A DNA stretch of 64,000 bases from Annulohypoxylon bovei var. microspora (GCA_022836615.1 MU405313.1:78966-142965); one strand, 5' to 3'. Counted from the first letter of the stretch, positions 1 to 13,400 are shown. Notes: generated from the letters alone by a model not told the origin. Numbers and translations are program-made.

Positions 1-2086
1 AGATGACAACCCTGCCACGGACGCTTGTTCATCCTATCCAACTAGCTACACCATGAGCGTCTTGATGCCACGCCGCAAACAAGCAGACCCTTACCGCGAC
101 GCCACGTTCCTAGGACCTTCTAGTTGAAGGAAGTTAGACTATCCCGCGCAATCCTATCAGGTTGCGGGGAAGGCCTTGGCTGAAGAAAGAAAAGAAAGAA
201 AAAAGGCCCCAGTGGGAGAAGTAATAATAAATTTATTTTACTAGTACTTCGTTTGCTTAGCTTTCAGGAGGCTCGTCTCTTTGATAGGCAGAATCCCCGG
301 ACCTCAAATTAATACCTGTTTGGTACGTACTCCGATAGAAGGCATGTAACGTCGCGTCTATAGGCTCCCACCTAGATGAGGCTTCTTCGACATCCTGTCC
401 TAATTGCCTGGCGCGTCGAGCGTTGAAGGTTCAGGAATTCAGGTTACGAAGAGTCAGCAAGGAATTATTGGACGAAACCCCTGACTAGCTGACGACAGAA
501 CCAGAATATTCCTTAGGATACCACTCGAGCAGAAAACTCACACGCAGCAGACCACGAGCGTAGGTCTCGGGACGAACGACATAGGCAACTGGTTTAATCC
601 TTCTCCCCTCCAATCTGTTTCATCCGTCCTACATCTTTTGCGCTCAGCCGCCGGTGTATCTACTAATTCATCGCGTCTGAACGTCCAAGCGAGCCAACCA
701 GCCCAAGAATTACGAAAGTACCAATTCAGCAATTGGTCGGTATACCCCTGCTCTTGCACATTCTCCCTAATTACACCAATATCAGAGAGATTGATGGCTT
801 TGTAACTTGCATGAGGGGAACCTTTCAGCGCTGGTACGTGTGTAGGCGGTACCTATTTATTTATTTCTACAGACAAATCCAGTCTTAAGCCACAAACCGG
901 GTACCCACTCTAGCTGTCGGGATCCAAATTGTGTGCATATACCGCCCATCTACATGGTCCTATCTCAACAATTTAAGATCTGCTGTAGATCATAAAGATA
1001 TGGTAATCTATCAAGTGATAGATGAGTTTCTATTATCTGCCTTCCTGCCTGGGCACCTATACGAGAGAGTAAGGGATTACTATGCAACAAACATCATATT
1101 CATTTTCACGGAGTTGCACTTCCTTCCCCTCGTATTTAGTACCTACATCTCATATAATATCAGCCTAGAGAACCTAGCAATATTGATATACCAACTTATT
1201 GGAAGTTTGGAGTTTAGGAGCGGCATCCTAGTGATGTTATGTTGGTCTTTTGCTGTCAATTAGCTAAGGGGTGTTGCGTCCCTAGCAGCCTAGGGGCACG
1301 AGAATAATTTTGCGCCAACAGGTATTATCCCCATTTTCTCTCTGATCCCCATCTTCCCCAAATCTCTGGTTTGGGGTTTCTACTTTAGCATGGGATCTTT
1401 GCATCTTTGTGGGTCAGATCCAGCTGCATGTCGGCGAAACCAAGCAGGCGTCTTCTTCCCCCAAGCAAGAGACGGCCCTTTTATACCCTGGTCTATAAGC
1501 CAATACCCTGGCTTGCAGTTGCGCGGTGGTCCAATCACCGCCGACCCATCGACCGTAACTGATTTGAGCTGCGGACCCTTTCCAGTCTAGACCCTACAGG
1601 AGACCCCGAATCTTCTCACCAATGATCCACCCCGAAGAAGCTTAGTGCTAGTAACATAGTAACATGGGGAAAAGAAGAAACAATATTGGCGTGTAGCGGT
1701 TACCATGTACGCCCGAGAACACTAGAATGCTTCCAACACGCCTCGACGAGAGCTAGGAGAGCCTGCTGAGCTCTTCTAGCTACCACGTTTCCCCCAGACT
1801 AGGATGAGATAGACCCACCGCTAACCTGGTAGGCTATCCTGCAGGGGGGTGTATTCATCTCGTCGCATAGAGTTTGTAGGTTGCTTCCCGTCCATACCCT
1901 ACCAGTCGGTGCATCTATATAATATCTGGCAAATACTCCCCAATCCTACCGTTCCTATGTTTCCTTTCCTTTGCTACCCACGTTTAAGACGCGCCGTCCT
2001 CCGTCATTACTTCATCCGGCGACGCCAGCCTCAGATCGTGACAGCTTCACCTTCATAATATACGCAGGGACAAAGAAAAGAAAAAA
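1..2086. other. Intergenic region upstream of the sugar transporter
   Basis: No gene is supported here. Open frames are short and lack convincing ATG starts or family motifs. The last 250 bases, just before the transporter, are pyrimidine-rich and probably hold its core promoter and leader. One CCCCAG site at 1792-1797 fits the consensus of the carbon catabolite repressor CreA, but a single hexamer carries little weight. Confidence 0.5.
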
Positions 2087-3790
2087 ATGGCTGGAGGTGT
2101 TATCATCACGGGCACCGCCGACGTGGGCCGCGTCGAGGCCCCCGTCACCGTGAAGGCCTACATAATCTGCGCCTTCGCCGCCTTCGGTGGTATCTTCTTC
2201 GGCTACGATACCGGTAAGCTCAAAATCTAGAGCGGGTAACACGCGCTCCTTGGGGCTAATCAGAGATGTGTAGGTTGGATGGGTGGAGTGCTGGCAATGC
2301 CGTATTTTATCTCTCTATATACCGGAATCCCCTACGATTACGAGGCCGCCGCGCCCATCGGCGTTAGCAAGGATGACTTCGTGCTCCCCTCTTCGATGCA
2401 GTCTCTGTTCACATCTATCCTGTCATGCGGTACCTTCTTTGGCGCTCTCATAGGTGGTGACATCGCAGACTTCTTCGGCCGACGTCCTACTATCATTGCC
2501 GGATGCTTCGTCTTCGCCGTAGGTTGCATTATGCAGATTTCCAGCTCTAACCAGGAAGTACTGTTCGTCTTTGGCCGTCTGATTGCTGGCTGTGGTGTCG
2601 GTTTTATCTCTGCCGTCGTCATCCTGTACATGTCCGAGATCGCGCCCAAGAAGGTCCGTGGTGCTATGGTTTCTGGCTACCAATTCTGTATCACTATCGG
2701 TATCCTCCTGGCCAACTGCGTCGTCTACGCTACCCAAAATCGTCCTGACTCGGGTTCGTATAGAATCCCCATTGGCGTTCAATTCTTGTGGGCCATCATT
2801 CTTGGTACTGGTCTTTTTATCCTCCCCGAATCTCCTCGTTACTTCGTCAAGAAGGGCAAGATCGAGGAAGCTGCTAAGGCCCTCGCTTTCGTCCGTGGGC
2901 AACCCCTGGATTCCGATTTTGTTAAGGACGAACTAGCCGAAATCGTATCCAATAACGAGTTCGAGATGCAGAACATCCCCCAGACCTCATACATCGGTTC
3001 TTGGACGGCCTGCTTCAAGGGTTCCTTGTCCCACGGTAACAGCAGTATTCGACGAACCATCTTGGGTGCCGGTCTTCAGTGCATGCAACAATGTACCGGT
3101 ATTAACTTTGTCTTCTACTTCGGACCGCCTTTTTTCAAGCAGCTTGGAACCATCTCCAACCCCTTCTTAATCTCCCTGGTTACAACCTTGGTCAACGTTT
3201 TGTCGACGCCCATCTCTTTCTACACCATTGAGAAATATGGTCGCCGTGCCCTTCTCCTGACGGGTGCTAGCGGTATGATTATCTCCCAGTTCATCGTCGG
3301 CGCCATCGGTGTCACTCAAGGACGCGAAGAAGTTCACAACACCGCCGCCGTCCAGGCCATGATCGCGTTCATTTGCATCAACATCGCCTTCTTCGCCACG
3401 ACCTGGGGTCCTACCGCCTGGGTCGTGGTTGGAGAGATCTTCCCGCTGCCCATCCGATCGCGTGGTGTCGGTATCTCCACCGCCTCCAACTGGTTCTGGA
3501 ATACCGTCATCGCCGTCATCACCCCTTACCTCGTCGGCGGCGACGAGGCTAACCTGGGTCCTAAGGTGTTCTTCCTGTGGGGTTCGCTTTGCTGCCTGTC
3601 CCTCACTTTCGCGTACTTCCTGGTCCCCGAACTCAAGGGCTTGTCGCTCGAACAGGCCGACATGTGTATGCAGGAGGTCAGCCCCCGCATGTCGTCCGGC
3701 TGGAAGCCGAGCCACACGTACGCGGCCGAGATGCACCACGTCGAGGACACCCAGGCGATCCTGGGGGATACCATCGAAGAGAAGGTCTAG
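2087..3790 (+). CDS. MFS sugar transporter (hexose/high-affinity glucose type)
   Basis: A plasma-membrane proton/sugar symporter of the MFS sugar porter family. The CDS is join(2087..2213, 2274..3790), giving 547 residues, the usual size. Exon 1 starts at the ATG after an A-rich stretch and supplies TM1, ending in GGIFFGYDTG; the 60 bp intron (GTAAGC...TAG) restores GYDTGWMGGV. Family signatures follow in order: DFFGRRP between TM2 and TM3 (about residues 107-114), PESPRYF ending the first half, then a large cytoplasmic loop, CTGINFVFYFGP in TM7, YGRRALL, and PELKGLSLEQ near the C-terminus. The N-terminus and DTGWMGG segment resemble fungal high-affinity glucose transporters, but the substrate cannot be read from sequence alone. 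No neighbouring gene suggests a pathway. Confidence 0.95.
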
Positions 3791-5891
3791 AAGGACTCCG
3801 TTCGAGATGTTTATACCCCGCGAGAAGTCGCGGCTGTCGGGCAGTAGGGGCCGTGCTAGAGAAAGCGGTTATATGGGTCGGAGTTTAGACCTAGACCATA
3901 TATATACACACCTATATATATGATTATATAATGATATAACTACTATACAACTATAACCATAACCATAACCATAACCATAACCATATAAGAGGCAAATAGC
4001 CGAGTAAACCAGCTCGATTTGTATGTACACAACTTAATTACAGTTTGCAATATGACACCTCGGAAATATCAATACCTTTATGAGTTTAAGAATGATAAGG
4101 AATGTTGGTCAGGTATCTACTACGTGTGAATATTGTATCCCATGTATGGTGATGTGATTTTGTTGATTGGTTATATTTGTGTGCTGGAACGTTGGTAGTG
4201 GTTGTTATCTGAAGATTAAGAATTGAGTTTATGGGAAGCCCCTTACTGTAAACTGATCTATGAGCCTTTATGGGCTGCAGATGGCTGTTTCTAATCTCGA
4301 CTTTGTGATTGAGAAGAAAGAATGTCGAACACTTACATGTAGGTAATTTGCAATTTAGAACTATAGGGGGTGATATATTCGAGGTGTAACCTACCCAATT
4401 CTCCAAGGTAGTTTATTCCCTGGACAAAATTACATGTCTCAACATTATAGAGTCACTCTAGTTACGAACGTATCTTGTGGAGAAGCTTCTGCCATAGTTA
4501 TAACATGATGGGAGTGCAAATAATGATCGTCCCTAAGGCCACACACGTACCTTCACCACCATCTCTTAAGACAGGGGAATTGACTTAAACAATTAATGTG
4601 AAGTACATGGACTGGTCATCCGCCGCTAGCATTGATCAAGTTGAAACAGACTAAAGCTCGAGGCTTTAGTTTTAAAGAAGCTGTCCAATAGCTACAGGGA
4701 GTCGAAGCTCTTATAGGTCGACGCGAGGCCGCCGAGAATATAACGCCCGTAGCAAGTCAAAGGCTGAAACATACTTCAAGATCTTCTACGGCGAATCGGA
4801 TGCGGTTTCCTCGCTTCTAAGTTGGATGAATTTAGAGTGTGGCGGGCTTACGCGTCCGCCTCTACCAAGATCACGTTTAGATTGGTTCGTAGGGCGGATA
4901 GTAAGCTCTACTTTTGGGGGAGACCCGTCCCGTGATAGTGGGTGACGCATCAGCTGAGGTAGCACAGCAGGCTTACGGAGGCTTAGTGCTGCGGAAACTC
5001 CCATGTAATGTTCGTCTCCAGTTTGGTGGCCACGAAGGTTCCCTTGCTTCGTGCGCGACTTCTCACGACCCTTGATCCGGTAGGCTGGGTCCTGGTAAAG
5101 TTAAATGGTTAATCGGACTACCTCCTAAACATCTGAATCTAGCAAATCAACTTCTTGTCAGTGATAGAATCGATAAGGCTGATATATACTTGGGTACCTA
5201 TTGTTCAAAAGCAAGTTGTCAAAATGTAGGTAGGTGCCTAAGCAACTTGCTTTTTCTAAAAGCATCTATGCTTGTCTCGGTGATAGCCACCTACCTAAGC
5301 AGCCATCGGCATCGAGCTTAGTCATGTGTTAAGTCATTGCGCTTGTAAAATTTTAGACTAGGTATGTGACGAACCCTTGTTCTCTAAACCTATAAGGATA
5401 GATCAAGATGATGTTAGCGAGTTATGAGAGATTTAGTTGAATGGCAGAAGTACACTTGACCTAATTAGAATTCAGATTATATGGGCATCGGTGGGCTGTT
5501 ACCTGTGCTTGGGCGTATTTTACATATTTATTATACCAGCTGAGGGGTATGGACAGTTTAAGTTGCCTATACTCATTTCAAAATCCTTAGATAGACGTTA
5601 GATAAAGTTCCGAGTTCGAAGTAGAAACGGTCTAGACTAGCGGCTTCCGAGAAGGTGGAATCGGTATTAATCGGCCCCCACGTGGCTAAGTGTGGGGTAA
5701 GTACGACTTAGCCAGGTACGAGTGACATTAGCTTTCAGTGACGTCGCCTCGGCTGCCTGCCGTAAAACTAGGCAACCGCTATTGTATTGAAAGGTGAATT
5801 AACTTATTTAAATTTATTCTTCGAAATACAAAACCCATCACCCGACTTGAAATAGGATCATTTAGGTATCAATCACGTTCAACTAATCACC
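3791..5891. other. Intergenic region, sugar transporter to UCH
   Basis: No gene is supported. It holds the transporter 3' end, a hexamer microsatellite at 3953-3988 and a more GC-rich patch at about 4690-5080. That patch carries a 72-codon ATG-started frame on the minus strand (5004-4786) with no recognisable motif, which I do not call. Several copies of a GTAGGTAGGT-type motif occur around 5220-5300. Confidence 0.5.
3953..3988 (+). repeat. (ATAACC)6 microsatellite
   Basis: Six exact tandem copies of ATAACC lie about 160 bp after the sugar transporter stop codon. The unit differs from the TTAGGG telomere repeat, so this is an ordinary microsatellite in the 3' flank. Confidence 0.95.
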
Positions 5892-6689
5892 ATGGAGCGG
5901 AAGTCTTGGGTTATGCTAGGTACCTATTGAACTCACTAACACCCATTTGCTGTTGAAGCAAGGTGATGTCGCTGATGTCGCTGATGTCGTGATATAGAGA
6001 ATAATCCGGAGGTGATGAACCAGTTGGCGCTTAAACTGGGCTTGACTTCTGAGTTATCCTTCTACGATGTCTGGTCGCTCGACGAACCCGAGCTGATGGC
6101 TCACATCCCACGTCCGGTTTTGGCTTTACTAGTCATCTTACCTCGTACCACCGCTTGGCAGAAGGATCGCCAAGCAGAAGACGCTGAAATGGATGATTAC
6201 AAAGGTCACGGACCGGAGGAGCCCGTAATTTGGTTCAAGCAGACCATCGGTAATGCCTGTGGGTCGATCGGATTTCTGCACTGTGCCATCAACGGCCCCG
6301 CCTCTCAGTACATTCAGCCGGACTCTGACCTAGATAAGATCCGTCGTGCCGCCATCCCTCTCGGAATGAATGACCGGGCCGACATGCTATATAATAGCGA
6401 TCCATTTGAAGAAGCTCACAAGTCTTGCGTCCAGCTTGGAGACACGGCCGCAACCAATGAAGGAAATTTAGGACAGCATTTCGTGGCATTCGTCAAAGTC
6501 AACGGCAAACTTTGGGAGCTCGAGGGATCCAGAAAAGGCCCGATAGATCGAGGCGAGCTTAGAGATGACGAGGACGTCCTAAGCCCGAAGGCGCTTGACT
6601 TGGGATTTAGAAGGGTTATTCGGCTTGAGCAGGAGGCTGGGGGTAATGATTTACGATTCAGCTGTATCGCTTTGTCTCGTAAGGCATGA
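5892..6689 (+). CDS. YUH1: Ubiquitin C-terminal hydrolase, UCH family (peptidase C12)
   Basis: A cysteine protease that removes small adducts from the C-terminus of ubiquitin. The CDS is join(5892..5919, 5998..6689), 239 residues, normal for the UCH-L3/Yuh1 group. The 28-nt first exon is easily missed: it encodes MERKSWVML and, after a 78 bp GTACCT...TAG intron, gives LENNPEVMNQLA, the standard UCH N-terminus. Catalytic elements are visible: oxyanion Gln91 in QTIGNACG, nucleophile Cys97 and His170 in GQHFVAFV. The third catalytic position, Asp in animal and yeast enzymes (ELDGR), is Glu185 here (WELEGSRKGP). The intron holds a 9-bp tandem repeat (GATGTCGCT, 5965-5989) just before its acceptor, and the donor lies in the palindrome TAGGTACCTA. 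The gene is isolated, with several kb of non-coding DNA on both sides. Confidence 0.9.
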
Positions 6690-9600
6690 TGCTTCTCAGG
6701 GTACGGACGAAATGGTTAAAATCCACGTGGCTTCTACCTGTCTTTGAAGAACGTAATTAGGACGGCTGCTAGAGTTTCTGGCACATCATAGGCACGGCTT
6801 GCCCTTCGTTTGCCGTCTAAAATGAAAACCCCTATCTTTATGATGGACCGTACTAGTATTAAATTTCGAGGCCCGAGTTTGGCCGATAACGACAGAAATA
6901 CCAACTATTGGGTGATATAATCCTAACTCCATATAGTGCAAGTGTTGCGTGTCACAGTGATCTTTTCGAGTGCCTGGAATATTCACGAAGACTTGGGCTG
7001 TGGTGAATCGGATTTGAACCCATAACTTTTCACGAATACTAAAAATAGCATATAAGTATCAGCGTGTCGTATCGTAACTGGATTCTCTAATTACTTGCAG
7101 GTCGGAATTTACCATGACAGATATCACGACGGCTCTGATGATCTCCATAATGATAGGGTCAGGTATCGTACTCTTGATCCAGTCGGATCCAACCCCCCTT
7201 ATCTGCCTCTGCTCACGTAAGTTCCCCTTGAATACTCGAATCTGCCACGTACCAGCACCCCGGCTGATGGCGCTATAGACTTGGAGACCCCGCAAAGTTC
7301 GAGTTTGTCTCGGGTATTTGTTCAACTTGAAACAATGACCCCCTTATATCTTCAGAATTATTAAAAATCCCCAGATGATTTTTCTATAGCTTTATCTATC
7401 ATATCAATCGTCAACCCACACCCCAAAGAATCCGATAGGCTTGTAGTCTTAAGCAGCGAAATTGCCGTCGCTCGTCGATTGCAGGTTGGTGTGTCTGTTA
7501 CTAGGTATCTTAGCCCATGTTAGCGCTGCGCTGACTTGGATAGTGTATAAATCTAGCCTCTTTACTAACTTGAGCTAATTGAGGAAATAATGATAACTAT
7601 TTGATAACTAGTTGATAGCTATTGGTATGGAAAGGAGTTGAATGCTTATGACCCGTAGGTCGTGAGTATTACCTACGGACTTACTAAGCCGCTTAAGAGT
7701 AGTGCCGAAGACTCATCGGTGCTAGACTGTCTCCCTGATAGATCAACAAATTTCTTGTAGATCGGGTTCATTCTGAGACTTGTTTCGTCCGTTTTAGGGG
7801 CGTTCTGTGTTCATGGGATCGGACCTGCGGACCTAGCGGGACTAGGGATGGTAATAGACAGGTCAGAAATCGTCGTGAAGAGACATGAGACTAGTAGGAT
7901 AATGGCCATGAATCTATCTCATTGAAGCAATCATCGGCAAAGGCGAAGAGGGGCTACACCGCCCATCTAACTGGTTATCTGCGGACTTGAAGTTAGAAAG
8001 TAGAACACGTGGGTTAAGCGGTCTGGCTCTTTAGTCCAAATAGACATGTAGTCGGAATGTCGTCGCCCGGACTCGGCTGCGGCTCAAGCGAGGGTAGCTT
8101 AAAAAGGTGAAGATCATCGATAGATCATCTGTTACTCGAGGTCTGCATTCTCCAATGAAGTATTCGAGGGAACCTCAGCTGAGGACTTGGTTGCATATGA
8201 CCTACACCGGCAGGAAACGAATCAATATTATGGTAGATAACTTAAGGGGGTCTAGGCCAATCTAGCGGCCTTCGTCACGAATACGTAATCTTCACGTCGT
8301 CGACCTTGCGGCATCCTTCGTTCTTATACTGAAGCTAAGGCTCAGATGAAAATACCGCCAGATACTTAGGTAGGTTGCATAAAGATGGGGGGGTTATTCT
8401 CCAAGGGGTTATTGTGAGAAAACAAGCTTTAAAGGATATTACCGAATTAGGTTCTCTATTATTTTTTTCGGTGAGCTTCACACCGGTGATATTTGCGCTT
8501 CCCCGGCCACCCCCACCTTTTCTCTAGGCCATCTAGGGCTATTCATTACCAGGTACGTGTGCTTGGAACCGTTAGCGTAGGAGATCCAATAACTTCCTAA
8601 GGTTCCCGCTAGTGGAGTTTTAGTTATCCGGCTTTTAGTTACCGCAGGTACTGCCTAGATGGACTAAGCAAGTGTACCTTAGCCTATGCTGTTGCTGCAG
8701 CCCATGATGACTTCCATGAGTTTGATTAGTTGGTGGGATGTATGTCTCATCATCCAATTGGATAATATTTGAATTATGGATAACTAACCTTATTCCCTTT
8801 CCTCTGTTTCGCTAGCTTTCCCTCTTCTGTCTTCGCAATGACTTTTCTCTTTTTCCTTTTTTTTTCTATTTCTATTTCATTATTTTCATTTTAATCTATT
8901 TTTTCGACTGGATTTTTTATCCTGATTCTGGTATCCACTTCGCAAGATGTGCTGCATACGTGCAGTATCTTTTTACCTTTTACTTGTCTGCCTGTGACCT
9001 TCATACATATGAAGCCCCAATCAGACCTCCTGTCACGTCCGAGACATGCTTAGCTACCTACCTAGCTAGCTAATAAAGCTACCTGGAGCTGCCTAGGGGG
9101 CTGACCGAACAGGTTTGACAGGCATCAGGTTTCTGTTCCGTTTATGCCGTCCCAGTCCCCATCTGATATCTTATAAATCACCGGCAAGGTGCGGCATGAC
9201 GTCGAGCTTAGCTCTATTTCGGCAGCCAAGCCTGTCGTCCGGCGTGGACACCTAACCCTTTTTGATGGTATCTTCACGATGGCCTCTCACTGGGCGCTGC
9301 TATCTAACCCAACTCAACTCAGGTGGGACCTAGCGACAAAGCTCTTGCATCCGAGATGGCCGCAAGACGCCTTCGTCGTTAAGGGCGATGTTCGTATGAA
9401 AATAAGACTACGGGCATCGCGAACCGGCGCGGAACTACTACTGGAGAACCTAGCAGGCCGCGAGCGCAAAATGCGGATCCTACATTTATTCATATATTAA
9501 GAATGCACACGTGGTAGGTTAACGATCGAGTTAAGAAGAGGTAAGGTACGGACTGTATGGTAGGTAACATATTCGCAATGGCTGGGCGGGATTGAAGCAC

Positions 9601-10472
9601 CGAGCACTGATATCCCTACCTAGCTTGTAGCCTTCTTTTTCAGCCCCTGATGTTTTTTTAATTCCTGTCTTGTCCACTTTACCTCAAGTATCCTTATGGA
9701 TTCCTTCGCAAGTGCAGCAGCCACACTCAATTATTTTCCCGTCTCCGGCCAGCGTCGTGGCATCAACCACCATAAAATTTCCACAGCACTACTCGACGAG
9801 TCGTGTGTATATCGTGGTCTTAGACAACGGGCTTCGCTGCACTTGACGGTGCTGTAAATTGATACTTGGCCCAACGAGAGAGACCGCAGTTTTCAATCAC
9901 GAGCGCCCGTTAAAACTAAGGAGAGGAGGCCCTGTATTCCCCTTCGTTTGGTGAGGCGGCCAGCGGAGTCGGGCATTTTCTCCGTGAGAACCGCCCTCCA
10001 CAGTCATCAAAACATTCTGTTTTTGCTTGCGTTAGCCCAAAAGTCTCCAAAAAATACAAAATCTCAATCGGTTTTTTGCCCTCGTGCCATCCTGAGAAAC
10101 CCCTATTGCATGACACTTGTTGGTAGAGCAGGATTTATGTCCCAGGCCGGCCCGTCGCCACCATCCTAGTCTATCTAGGGCCCCTAGATATCCGAGACTA
10201 TACTTCTGCCGTTCACGCGTTGCCCTGCCCTGCGGTCCGGCCCGGCGACCGTTTCCCTGAGGTCAATCCCCTACACGGCAAGTGTACCGCACCTAACCTG
10301 CATCAAACTCACCATTTTCGGATTCGCGCTTCTTTTTAGGGATGGTCGTGTTTGGGCACAACCGTAGCACTAATCTCCTGTCGTCTGTCATGTGCCCGAA
10401 CGATAGAAAACTTTCTCGATCGACCTCGATCTTCACCTCCATACCCTCCGGTTCCCTTATTGATCCCCAAGG
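6690..10472. other. Intergenic region, UCH to zinc-cluster regulator
   Basis: No supportable gene in 3.8 kb. Pyrimidine-rich low-complexity DNA lies at about 8815-8920. A TATA-like CTTATAAATC at 9170-9179 precedes a 73-codon ATG-started frame (9279-9500, +) without any motif, which I leave uncalled. Tandem CTAC/CTAG tetramer DNA occurs at 9050-9080. The last 200 bp, with pyrimidine-rich stretches, probably form the promoter and leader of the next gene. Confidence 0.5.
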
Positions 10473-13400
10473 ATGAATCCCGAGAACAACTCGACTAATT
10501 CGAGTTCCGGTGGTCCAGCGACGCCCACTAATAGCAGAAAGGAGCGGGGTGCCATAGCAGCCCAGGTATTCCCGCCTTTCCTTTTCTTCCCTCGTTAATT
10601 TTTTAACACTTTACCCCAGGCCTGTGAGTCTTGCAGACAGCGCAAGCAAAGATGTAGCGAAGAAAGGCCAAAGTGCGCTACTTGTCAGGTCAGTAATCGA
10701 TGTCTTTTCATATCCTCTCGATTCTGCCCAGGGATGCCTCCGATAAAAGAACGACATCGAGGTTGTACAGCTCAGCTCTTCTTGTCTGTTCCCTGGCCGT
10801 GCTGCTCCTAGTGACTCGTCGAACCGCAAGGTAGAGATTTGATGACTAACACCGAGATATGGAATAGCGAATGAATGTAAGGATGGTTCGTCTTATCCCG
10901 TGCCTCGTCTTTCACTAACCCCATCAGCTTGAATGCAAATATCGAGAGCCTCAACCGACGAAGTACGTATAGTCCGAGTGCAAATTGTACCATCCTCAGA
11001 TGCATTCGACGGAAATCCCGAGCCGAATCATGTTACCATGCACAGTTACGCGCCGGATACACTAACATGTTGCAGGAAAGACAAGACCCTTGTCGAGATA
11101 TTAGAGCGGTTGAAGAGCCTCGAAGGTGGGCTAAGGAATCTTGACGGGAAGGTCGATAGTCTCAATGCTCGGGGTACTCTTCCCCTATCTATCTATGGCC
11201 CCATACAATCCCATCCTCATGCGACGACATTAGATGCTAGCCGGTCCAGTGCGTGGCCTGCTACAAACATCCATCTTCAGCCCCAAGCAATTTCTCCGGC
11301 CTCACCTCGCGATGTTCAGTACGTCTCCGCCACGCATAAAATGCTTTCCTGGCCCGTCATACAGCAGGTCCTAGAGAATGAGGTCCCGAATCTCGACCTG
11401 GCGAGCTTGGAAAAGGACGGGGCAGCCATGCTGTTAGGTTTGCAAGACCGAGTAACGTCTCTGCCAACTAACGTGTACGAATCTGCGCATATCGGTAGCG
11501 AGGGAGCGTCTTTTCCTCTGCAAGCTGCTCCGGGGAGCTCAGTCGACGGGATGGCATCCGGAAGTATGAACTGGGAAACGATGCAGCGGCTGACTAAATC
11601 GTATTTCGACACATTTAACTTAATATATCCGATTTTGGACCGACAAGTCTTCCAATCCGAAATCTTGCCCGCCATCGCGAATCATGGCTTTGACGAGAGT
11701 AGCTCTTCGACGTTGGCATGTTTGATATTCGCCCTTGGCGAAGTTGCTATCAGCGCTATTCAAGGTGCCCCTGTTACAGTAAGGTCTATCGCCTTTTATT
11801 CGCCTATGGTTGTCGTGTAGCTTCAAGGTACCCAGGTAACTTGAAGGGCACGATTCTCATCTCCGTAAACTCAGAAAACCGCTAACTTGATCGCTACAGA
11901 CGCACAAAGGTCGTCCTAGTGGAATTAGGGGAGGGACTGTTGAAAGACCGCCGGGATTGCTATTCTTCAACGAGGCCAGAAAACGAATGGGTTTCAATTT
12001 GACCGAATGCAGTCTGGAGAATGTGCAAATGTTTTCATTAGCAGCGTGAGTATTCCCTTGGCTGAAATGTGGTACCATCACTTACGCTTCTCGATATCTA
12101 GTATATATTATGGGACGTGCTGTCACCACTTGGTAAGTAGAACCTCTTCCGGATAATTACCTAGTCTTGCATACTAATTAATGTAGGAATTCTGGCGCAT
12201 GACGACGTCAGCATCGTTAGCGTGTCAAGCGTTATTGACGAGGTAAGTGTCAAATCAGGATATTGATTAGGGCCGTATTAACCAGTGCTTTAGCAACCCG
12301 GAAGAACTAACGACTCATCGAGGAGACCTCGTTCGAAGAGCCTTCTGGCACTGCTCCATAATGGAGACGTATGTCATTAACCTATATTCAGCCCCTACCA
12401 GATTCACACTGACAAGTCGCAGGTGTCTAAACATGGAGCTGAATATTCCTCAGACGGGGTTAAATAAACTAGAGTCACTGGTGGGATTACCTGATTTCAG
12501 TGGCTCGTTTTCCGAGGAAGATTACATCGGAAACCAAGCTTCTCACTTCCAAGAGCATTTCGCCTCTCAAATAGTTCTTCGGCGACTTTCCGTGGAGTTT
12601 CATACTACACTGACCAATGGTAAGCTATTTTTCCGAGCTTTGTAGGCTCTGGAGTGTACGAACAACACTAGTGACTCGCTAAGAAAAGGATGGAGGCTAT
12701 ACGGATTTCCTTCTCCCCTTTACCTCTTTAGAACCCTTTGGAAGAGATAACTGACCGAGTTCGCAAAGCTTTCGGCCCTACACATCTTCCGGTTGAGCCG
12801 CCGATCTCTTCGGCGGCTGTCATGATGAAGCAGATGGCATCGCAGCTGGACCAATGGAGAGGATTATTACCCGTCTATTTACGTTGGGAGGAAGAAAACC
12901 CGGGTGCATTCTCGAATCCGGCCGAAGAGCTATACGACGACCAGTCGATGTACCCACCCCCCGTTCCGGATCTCCATACGAATTTCATGTTCTCTGCGGA
13001 TCTGGATAATCCGCCCGTAACATATCCTTACGCCGTAGATATACAGACTGCTAATCTCAGGACGCGATATTATTATGTGAAATATCTCATCTACCGGCCG
13101 TTTATTTTCAAAGCCCTGCATCATCCGGAGCAGGTGACGCACGAAGACGCAGATGGTATCGCGGAATGTCTAAAAGCTATGCTGAAATGGCCCATCACGA
13201 TGTCGCCGACTTGCTTTCACAAGAGACTAATCCCATGCTTGTTCTTCTGGTCGCAAAATCTCCTAGGCGTCCTTCTCATCCTGCACCTGACACAGAAAGT
13301 ACCGATCTTAGTGCGAATACGGGCGTCGCTTATGGGGACTAAATTTGATCAGGACGCCAACGAAACTGCCTTGCTATGCATCGACTGGATACGGGATCTA

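Noticed and set aside
3953..3988. (ATAACC)6 as an interstitial telomere
   Set aside because: The unit is not TTAGGG/CCCTAA; it is a plain microsatellite.
7001..7030. tRNA T-arm-like sequence on the minus strand
   Set aside because: Four of five T-stem pairs form, but no matching acceptor strand or anticodon arm occurs upstream.
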